A stretch of 64,000 bases of DNA from Micropruina glycogenica (GTDB lineage Bacteria; Actinomycetota; Actinomycetes; Propionibacteriales; Propionibacteriaceae). Location: the NCBI RefSeq assembly GCF_039524395.1, contig NZ_BAAAGO010000008.1; one strand, 5' to 3'. A program made the position numbers and the translations under genes. The notes under the pieces were generated by a model. It was not told the origin of the DNA, did no database searches, and saw only the letters and a program-made list of their open reading frames with translations. The stretch's first letter is position 1. Every line of letters starts with the position of its first letter. Positions 58,008 to 64,000 of this stretch are shown here, piece by piece.

Positions 58008-59846
58008 ATGCCGATTCAGGCCGCAGACATCGTCGCCGCCGCCCCCACCGATACCACCAAGGCCCTGGTCGACTGGGTGGTCGGAGTCGCCGAACTGACT
58101 CAGCCCGACTCCGTGTATTGGTGCGACGGCTCCGAGGCTGAGCGTGACCGGCTGTGCGCCGAGATGATCGAGTCGGGCACGTTCATCGCGCTCAACCCCG
58201 AGAAGCGTCCCAACAGCTTTCTGGCCCGCTCGGCGCCCTCGGACGTCGCCCGCGTCGAGTCACGCACGTTCATCTGCTCCGAGCGCGAAGAAGACGCCGG
58301 GCCGACCAACAACTGGGCCGATCCGGCACAAATGAAGCAGACCCTGGCCGGGGTGTTCGACGGCAGCATGCGCGGCCGCACCATGTATGTGATTCCGTTT
58401 TCGATGGGCCCGCTCGGCGGCAACATCTCGAAGCTGGGTATCGAGATCACCGACTCGCCGTACGTTGTGGTGAACATGCGCATCATGACCCGCATGGGGG
58501 CCGAGCCGCTGGCCCGCATCGGTGCCGGCGAGTACTGGGTGCCCGCGGTGCATTCGGTGGGCTACCCGCTGGTCGACGCCGACGGCAACACCCGCGACGA
58601 CGTGCCCTGGCCGTGCAGCGACGACAAGTACATCACCCACTTTCCCGAAACCCGCGAGATCTGGAGCTACGGCTCGGGCTACGGCGGCAACGCGCTGCTG
58701 GGCAAGAAGTGTTACGCACTGCGCATCGCGTCGGTGCTGGCCCACGACGAGGGCTGGCTGGCCGAGCACATGCTGATTCTGAAGATCACCGGCCCCGACG
58801 GCCGGGTTTATCACCTGACCGCCGCGTTCCCATCGGCCTGCGGCAAAACGAACCTGGCCATGCTGCGGCCGACCATTCCCGGGTGGAAGGTCGAAACCAT
58901 CGGCGACGACATCGCCTGGATGCGTCCCGGCCCCGACGGACGGCTGTACGCCATCAACCCCGAGGCGGGGTTCTTCGGCGTCGCCCCGTTCACCTCGGAG
59001 AAGACCAACCCGACGGCGCTGCACTCGCTGGCGCACGACACGATCTTCACCAACGTGGCGCTCACCGACGACGGCGACATCTGGTGGGAGGGCATGACCG
59101 ATGAGAAGCCCGCGCATCTGATCGACTGGCAGGGCAACGACTGGACGCCCGAGGCGACCACACCCGCCGCGCACCCCAACAGCCGGTTCACGGTGCACGC
59201 CTCGCACGCCGAATCGATCGCCGACGAGTGGCAAGATCCGGCCGGTGTGCCGATCGACGTGATTCTGTTCGGCGGTCGGCGCGCCACCAACGTGCCGCTG
59301 ATCACCGAAACCTACGACTGGCCACAGGGCGTCTTCGTGGGCGCCACGGTCAGTAGTGAGCAGACCGCGGCCGCCGAAGGAGCGGTCGGTGCCCTGCGGC
59401 GCGACCCGTTCGCGATGCTGCCGTTCTGCGGCTACAACATGGCCGACTACTGGGCACACTGGCTTCGTGTCGGCGAAACCCTCGGCGACAAGGCGCCTCG
59501 CGTGTTTCAGGTGAACTGGTTCCGCAAGGACGATGAGGGCAAGTTCCTGTGGCCCGGCTTCGGTGACAACAGCCGCGCCATCGAGTGGGCGCTGCGCCGC
59601 GTCAACGGCGAGGTCGACGCCGTCGACGTGATCAACGGACGCCAACCCAAGCGCGAAGACCTGAACCTCGACGGCCTCACCATCACCGACGAGCAACTGG
59701 ACGAGCTGTTCGCGCTCGACCCCGCCGCCTGGGCCGCCGAGGCCGACCTCACCGAGCAGTACTTCGCCCAGTTCGGCGATGCCCTGCCGGCCGAGCTGAC
59801 CGCACAACTGACCGCGCTGCGCGAGAGGATCGCCGCGGCGTCCTGA
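58008..59846 (+). CDS. pckG: Phosphoenolpyruvate carboxykinase (GTP)
   Basis: A 612-residue gluconeogenic enzyme that turns oxaloacetate and GTP into phosphoenolpyruvate, CO2 and GDP. The reactive cysteine is Cys278 in FPSACGKTNLAML, which also holds the kinase-1a P-loop. The kinase-2 metal-binding Asp lies in VETIGDDIAWMR, and the guanine-binding segment in PFCGYNMADYWAHWL. The substrate-binding arginine is in NSFLARSAPSDVARVESRTF. AAAAGGAG precedes the ATG at 58008 by eight bases. It is probably monocistronic. Confidence 0.96.
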   Translation: MPIQAADIVAAAPTDTTKALVDWVVGVAELTQPDSVYWCDGSEAERDRLCAEMIESGTFIALNPEKRPNSFLARSAPSDVARVESRTFICSEREEDAGPTNNWADPAQMKQTLAGVFDGSMRGRTMYVIPFSMGPLGGNISKLGIEITDSPYVVVNMRIMTRMGAEPLARIGAGEYWVPAVHSVGYPLVDADGNTRDDVPWPCSDDKYITHFPETREIWSYGSGYGGNALLGKKCYALRIASVLAHDEGWLAEHMLILKITGPDGRVYHLTAAFPSACGKTNLAMLRPTIPGWKVETIGDDIAWMRPGPDGRLYAINPEAGFFGVAPFTSEKTNPTALHSLAHDTIFTNVALTDDGDIWWEGMTDEKPAHLIDWQGNDWTPEATTPAAHPNSRFTVHASHAESIADEWQDPAGVPIDVILFGGRRATNVPLITETYDWPQGVFVGATVSSEQTAAAEGAVGALRRDPFAMLPFCGYNMADYWAHWLRVGETLGDKAPRVFQVNWFRKDDEGKFLWPGFGDNSRAIEWALRRVNGEVDAVDVINGRQPKREDLNLDGLTITDEQLDELFALDPAAWAAEADLTEQYFAQFGDALPAELTAQLTALRERIAAAS

Positions 59847-60252
59847 AACTCCGGCGGTCGGTCGCGATTTGGAAGCGGACGTTGGTTGAGCTTGTCGAAG
59901 CCCTCTACCGTCGAGCCTGCCGATACCCGGTGAGGAGGGTGATTTCGTCATCCCGGCGAACGCCGGGATCTCAGGGACTGACGATCCTTTCCTCAGCCCG
60001 GCGAATACTGGGTCTGCGGCTGGCGACCCTTCCGTCAGCGCGGCGAATACTGGGTCTGCGGCTGGGGACCCTTGCGTCATCTCGGCGGATGTCGGGATGT
60101 CTGCGGCTGGGGAGGCTTGCGTCATCCCGGCGAATACTGGGATCTCCGAACTAGCAGGCCGGGTTATCCACAGTATAAAGAGCACCAAATCAGCTTGTGG
60201 ATAACTGTACACGTGTTCGAAACTGTCAGCAGGTCTGCGTAGGGTTGCGTCT
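59847..60252. repeat. Family A and B copies with a 42-45 base tandem array
   Basis: A family A copy (gttggttgagcttgtcgaag) at 59881 and a family B unit (gtcatcccggcgaacgccgg) at about 59947 are followed by four tandem units from about 59983 to 60150: gcggcgaatactgggtctgc with ggctggggacccttgcgtca, period 42-45 bases. It ends in a family B unit. From 60151 to 60252 no gene is seen; it is AT-richer and may hold the promoter of the DUF222 gene. Confidence 0.65.
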
Positions 60253-61435
60253 ATGGAGTTGACCTTCGAGCAGCTGGACGATGCGGCCCTGGTGGCTGTG
60301 ATCGATGCTGCCGTGTCGGCTCTGACCGATGACCGGGTCCGGCTCCAGAACGGTCAGCAGCGGCTGCAACTGTTGGTTGATGCGGTGCGGTTGGATGCGC
60401 GGTTGTCGGCGTGGCGGTCGGCGTTGGCGGCCGAGGTGGAACAGTCCGGGGTGGCGGTGGCCGAGCATGGCACCTCCACCGTCACCTGGCTGGCCGACGC
60501 TACCTGCATGACGCGTCGTGCGGCGGGCCGGTTGGTGATCGAGGGGCAACGACTGACCCGGTTCCCGACCGTCGCAGCCGCCGCAGCCGAAGGGTGCGTG
60601 CTGCCCGAACAGGCCCAGGCGATCACGCAGGTGCTGGACGGGCTGCCCACCGATTTCGACACCNCACAACCGGCACTTGAGTTTCGACAGTGACGGTCAC
60701 GGATCGGTCCGCATCAGAGGCAGCCTGCCGGTGGTTGATGCGGAACCGTTCATTCGGCTGATCGACAGCTACACCGCCCACGCCGCGCGTGGCATCGACC
60801 GGCTCGACCCCCTGGCCGAAACCACCACACCGGCACAACGCCGGGCCGACGCACTCACCGCCATGATCGACCGGCACCTGGCCCAGTCGTTGGCGCCCAG
60901 TCACGGTGGCGACCGGCCACGCGTCGTGGTCGCTATGTCGTATGACGTGCTGGTGAAAACCGCCACCGACGCCGGCCTGCTGCACGGTCACCTGCTCGGC
61001 ACGGCCGAGCCGATCGCCGCCTCGACGCTTCGGCAGTTGCTGTGCGACGCCGACATCATGCCCACCGTGCTCGGGTCACGCTCTGCGGTGCTGGATGTGG
61101 GCCGTGCGCAACGGCTCGTCACCCCCGCCATCCGCGCAGCCCTCGAAATCCGAGACGGCGGGTGCGTGTTCCCCGGCTGCGACACGGCACCGAACGCCTG
61201 CCACGCCCACCACATCATGCCCTGGTGGGCCGGCGGCGTGACCGCCCTGCACAACCTCGTCCTGGTCTGCCCCCACCACCACGGCATCATCGAACCCAGC
61301 CACAACCCCACAGCAGACCGCTGGCAAGTACGACTACCAGCGAACGGCCCGGCCCACGTCATCCCACCCCGACACGTCGACCCCAAACAAACACCACGAA
61401 TCCACAACCGCTTCACCGCACCCATGCGCACCTGA
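60253..61435 (+). pseudogene. DUF222/HNH endonuclease (13E12-type) interrupted by an N
   Basis: The N-terminal half has the DUF222 helices (RLDARLSAWRSALAAEVEQS, TCMTRRAAGRLVIEGQRLTR, LPEQAQAITQVLDGLP). The frame is broken at the N at 60664. Downstream, RHLSFDSDGHGSVRIRG resumes in another frame and ends in the HNH core CVFPGCDTAPNACHAHHIMP and LVLVCPHHHGIIEP. Proteins of this family have about 60 residues of helix between these halves, so roughly 170-200 bases appear to be missing at the N; it is probably a collapsed assembly gap, not a biological break. Confidence 0.85.
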
Positions 61436-61576
61436 TCGACTTCGGAGCGCGAGCAGTGGATCGCAGGGGCGATGAGATGCCGGCTTTGCCCGCGCATCGA
61501 GCGACTCTATGGGTCGAAAGAATGGCGCCGCCCAGGCCGACGTCGTCCGCATGAGATGGCTGACTAGGCTACCCGT

Positions 61577-62164
61577 ATGCCCATTACCCAGCGCGCCGTT
61601 CTGCTAGCGGCCGGACTATCGCTGCTCGCCGCCTGCACCGCGACGCCGTCCGCCACTGCACCGGCGACGAGCGCCGGCCCGGCGATCACGGCCCCCGCCG
61701 CGCCGTCGTCGGCCTCCCCCACGGCAACGACCACGACCGAAGCGGCCGCGGCCTGCCCGTCGGGCGAATACACGATGACCTCGTTCGCAGCGACCGGCAC
61801 CAACGGCGCGCTCGGTAAGGGCAAGGGCGGCGACGTGTCGGCCGAGTTCGAGAACGGTCGCTACGATATCGACTTCGACGACGACGAGCCGATCGCGCTC
61901 ACGCTCGATGACGACACGTGCGAGTTGTTGGTCGACGGCAGCATCGAGGGCACCTACACCGGCACCGGCGAGAACCTCACGTTCACCCGGGGCAGGGTCG
62001 AGGGCACGGCGAAGCTGAGGCACCAGGGCGAATCGCGAAGTCTGTTGATCGAGCAGATAGCGAAGGTGCTCGGCCTGAGCGGCAAGGGTTCGGCCACCTG
62101 CGCAGGCGACAACCTCACGCTCACCGTGGGCAAGACCACCGTCGAACTGGTGCGTGACCGCTGA
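61577..62164 (+). CDS. Putative lipoprotein, unknown function
   Basis: A 195-residue exported protein. The signal peptide (residues 1-20) ends in lipobox LLAAC. A Ala/Thr/Ser-rich linker (residues 22-57) leads to a beta-rich domain with internally similar segments: RYDIDFDDDEPIALTLDDDT and ENLTFTRGRVEGTAKLRHQG, each part of a strand pair. Four cysteines after the lipobox region (AACPSG, DDTCEL, SATCAG) could form disulfides. No family recognised. Confidence 0.75.
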   Translation: MPITQRAVLLAAGLSLLAACTATPSATAPATSAGPAITAPAAPSSASPTATTTTEAAAACPSGEYTMTSFAATGTNGALGKGKGGDVSAEFENGRYDIDFDDDEPIALTLDDDTCELLVDGSIEGTYTGTGENLTFTRGRVEGTAKLRHQGESRSLLIEQIAKVLGLSGKGSATCAGDNLTLTVGKTTVELVRDR

Positions 62165-62177
62165 GAAAGCGCTGACT

Positions 62178-62245
62178 TGGCTGGTCGAGCTTGTCGAGAC
62201 CCTTCGCGGCCAAGGGCTTCCAACAACCTCAACCAACGACCCGCG
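62178..62245. repeat. Family A copy
   Basis: gctggtcgagcttgtcgaga followed by an inverted half (ttccaacaacctcaaccaac) lies between the convergent lipoprotein and membrane-protein genes. Confidence 0.65.
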
Positions 62246-62260
62246 CTGATCCCGGCGTTG

Positions 62261-63454
62261 TCAGGTTTGCTCAACGGCGGACGGCTCCGGGTACAGCCGT
62301 AGCGCCACCAGCCGGGCCGCGCAGGCCTGCCGCACGTCGTCTTCGGCTTTGTCGCGCAAACCTTCGCGCAGTGTGGGGTCGGTCGCCGAAACCACGGCGA
62401 AGTAGAAGCCCGAGAACACGGCGAGAAAACCCGACACTCGCAGATGCTGCAGGGTCAGGGCGTAGGCGTACCGCTCGGTGCCCCACTGCAGCAGAACGTG
62501 TGGCTGCGCCTGCGTCCAGGCCTGCACCACCTGCGCGTTCACCGTAAACACCCCGAACACCACGAAGAACACGAACACCGCCAGCCCCACCACGGTGGCG
62601 ATGGTCAGCTTGCTGATCACCATGACCAAACGCAGGTTGCGCTCCTGATCACGCGTCAACGGGCACACCGCCGGCAAGTCGACGGCGCCGCCCTGCAGCG
62701 GCGTGCCCTGCACCAGCCGACTCAACTCGGCGTCGTCGTCGAACCGGGCCAGCGCATCGAGGTCGAGCCCACGAGTGTGCAGAAACAACCAGCCCATAAA
62801 GATGAACAAGCCGATCGCCAACAGGTACGCCCACGGCGACAGGCCACCGAACGCCTGCCAGAGTTCGCCGGTGAAGAACAAGAACCCCACCACGCCCAGC
62901 AGCAGTGGCAAGGTGCGGCCCAGGGCCGCACCACCGGCCATGAACGACGACACCATGCGACGCCACAGCCACGGCACGAGCGCCATCACGCCGCTGTAGG
63001 CGAGCAGGTTCACCACCGCGAACAAGATCAGTTGCCCGGCGAACATCACGATGGCCGCGGCCAGTGCCACCCACGGGCCCGGAATCTCTTCCCCGTCGAG
63101 GATCAGCGGGTCGTGCGCGACCAGCAGCACCGCCAGGCTGGGCACCGCCAAGAAGGCGGTGGTCTCGACCCAGGTGATGCGCTCCGGCGGTGTCAGCGGA
63201 CGGCGGTGGCGCACCAGGTTGCCCAGCACCCAGGTGACGAGCACCACGCCCACCGAGATGGCGACCGTCACCCACACGTTGGCCGCCAGGCTCGGCACCT
63301 CGAAGAGCATCACCAGCAGAAAGGCGACCGTCATCCAGCGGGCCAGCCGGGCGGCCCGTCGGCGGCGCATCGAGGTGCCTTCGAGCAGCGCCGACAGGCC
63401 ACGCCGTGAGAACCAGCGCTCGACGTCGTGAGTCGGTGACCGGGCCACCCTCAC
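62261..63454 (-). CDS. Integral membrane protein coupled to uvrA-like gene
   Basis: A 397-residue protein with about eight hydrophobic segments (e.g. WMTVAFLLVMLFEVPSLAAN, LLAIGLFIFMGWLFL, TIATVVGLAVFVFFVVFGVF). A soluble loop of about 70 residues containing RFDDDAELSRLV and CPLTRDQERNLRLV lies between helices 6 and 7. No family is recognised. The GTG at 63454 overlaps the TGA of the upstream UvrA-like gene (GTGA), so translation is coupled and a functional link is possible. Confidence 0.7.
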   Translation of the reverse strand: MRVARSPTHDVERWFSRRGLSALLEGTSMRRRRAARLARWMTVAFLLVMLFEVPSLAANVWVTVAISVGVVLVTWVLGNLVRHRRPLTPPERITWVETTAFLAVPSLAVLLVAHDPLILDGEEIPGPWVALAAAIVMFAGQLILFAVVNLLAYSGVMALVPWLWRRMVSSFMAGGAALGRTLPLLLGVVGFLFFTGELWQAFGGLSPWAYLLAIGLFIFMGWLFLHTRGLDLDALARFDDDAELSRLVQGTPLQGGAVDLPAVCPLTRDQERNLRLVMVISKLTIATVVGLAVFVFFVVFGVFTVNAQVVQAWTQAQPHVLLQWGTERYAYALTLQHLRVSGFLAVFSGFYFAVVSATDPTLREGLRDKAEDDVRQACAARLVALRLYPEPSAVEQT

Positions 63455-64000
63455 GCCCCCACGTAGGCCGCCAGGTGCTGCCCGGTGAGCGTCGCGGCGT
63501 CTGCCACCAGCTCGGCCGGCGTGCCCTCGAACACCACTCGTCCGCCGTCGTGACCCGCGCCGGGGCCCAGATCGACGATCCAGTCGGCGTGCGCCATGAC
63601 GGCCAGATTGTGTTCGACCACGATCACCGACTTACCGGCCTCGACCAGCCGATCGAGCAGGCCAAGCAGGTTCTCGACGTCGGCCAGGTGCAACCCGGTG
63701 GTGGGCTCGTCCAACACGTAGGTGCCGCCCTTGTTCGACATGTGCGTGGCCAGCTTGAGTCGCTGCCGCTCGCCGCCCGACAACGTGGTGAGCGGCTGGC
63801 CCAGGCTGAGGTAACCCAACCCGACGTCGCTCAACCGTTGCAGAATCGCATGCGCCGCGGGCAACTTCGCCTCACCCTCGGCGAAGAACCGCTCCGCCTC
63901 GCTGACCGGGAGGTCGAGCACGTCGGCGATGCTGAGCCCGGCCAGGGTGTACTCGAGCACGGCCGGCTGAAACCTTCGGCCCTCGCACGCCTCGCACACC
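63451..64000 (-). CDS. uvrA: UvrA-like excinuclease ATPase, C-terminal part
   Basis: The minus-strand gene enters from the right edge. Its last 183 or so residues contain a zinc finger end (CEACEGRRFQP), the ABC signature LSGGERQRLKLATHM, Walker B TYVLDEPTTGLHLADVENLL and the switch histidine in VIVVEHNLAVMAHADWIVDL. This matches UvrA and its drug-resistance paralogues; the fragment alone cannot separate canonical UvrA from UvrA2/DrrC-like proteins. The stop overlaps the start of the membrane-protein gene. Confidence 0.88.
   Translation of the reverse strand, partial: VCEACEGRRFQPAVLEYTLAGLSIADVLDLPVSEAERFFAEGEAKLPAAHAILQRLSDVGLGYLSLGQPLTTLSGGERQRLKLATHMSNKGGTYVLDEPTTGLHLADVENLLGLLDRLVEAGKSVIVVEHNLAVMAHADWIVDLGPGAGHDGGRVVFEGTPAELVADAATLTGQHLAAYVGA

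Overview
This window looks like chromosome from a high-GC actinobacterium, possibly from the Propionibacteriaceae or a nearby group. The support is third-position GC-rich codon use, frequent GTG starts, overlapping stop/start pairs, a three-domain LigD, a GTP-dependent PEP carboxykinase, a DUF222/HNH (13E12-type) protein, and two families of dispersed intergenic repeats. No rRNA, complete insertion sequence, prophage or CRISPR array is visible. One N at 60664 and several single-base frameshifts next to homopolymers suggest a draft assembly, so some broken genes may be sequencing or assembly errors.

Layout. 0-4.2 kb: a decayed DUF4062/NACHT protein, an aldo/keto reductase, an ArsR-VOC pair with a tandem operator, an NmrA-like oxidoreductase and an MmcQ/YjbR protein. 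4.3-10.2 kb: a sugar locus with lacZ, the last codons of a deleted sugar ABC permease, a LacI regulator with two candidate operators, and a tandem pair of two-repeat SWEET-like membrane proteins. 10.6-19.7 kb: a winged-helix protein coupled to an aldo/keto reductase, a lipoprotein, a CPBP protease, an SDR-TspO fusion, an AbiEi-like/DUF559 gene bracketed by two copies of one palindrome, a frameshifted M23 peptidase, phoA behind a possible PHO box, and a conserved hypothetical. 20-31.7 kb: a P450, a glyoxalase/methyltransferase fusion with a His-rich linker, a TMEM175 remnant, small enzymes, an Ada-AlkA/Ogt repair operon, an APH(6)-like kinase, a frameshifted GNAT gene and a MazEF-like toxin-antitoxin pair. 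31.9-43.8 kb: ligD, a YdeI-like protein, a CPBP-like membrane protein with galM, a DUF6421-SDR pair, a truncated LPXTG protein, threonine aldolase, a YbaK-like deacylase and a frameshifted YqhA. 43.9-64 kb: RecQ, MenB, a glycerophosphodiesterase, a DUF885 protein, a PQQ-propeller lipoprotein, an M3 peptidase, a second AlkA-like glycosylase, LigB, an atypical beta carbonic anhydrase, tRNA-Arg(ACG), pckG, the DUF222/HNH gene across the N, a lipoprotein, and a membrane protein coupled to a uvrA-like gene that leaves the window.

DNA repair is a recurring theme: Ada-AlkA, Ogt, a second AlkA-like glycosylase, LigD, LigB, RecQ and a UvrA-like ATPase. The most distinctive layer is non-coding. Family A is built on GTTGAGCTTGTCGAAACC. 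Family B is REP-like and built on GTCATCCCGGCGAACGCCGG. Family C carries GGGGACGGTTCC. In addition there is a set of long inverted repeats of similar shape but mostly different sequence. Families A and B have also entered coding sequence in frame, in the linkers of LigD, and family A at the N-terminus of LacZ.
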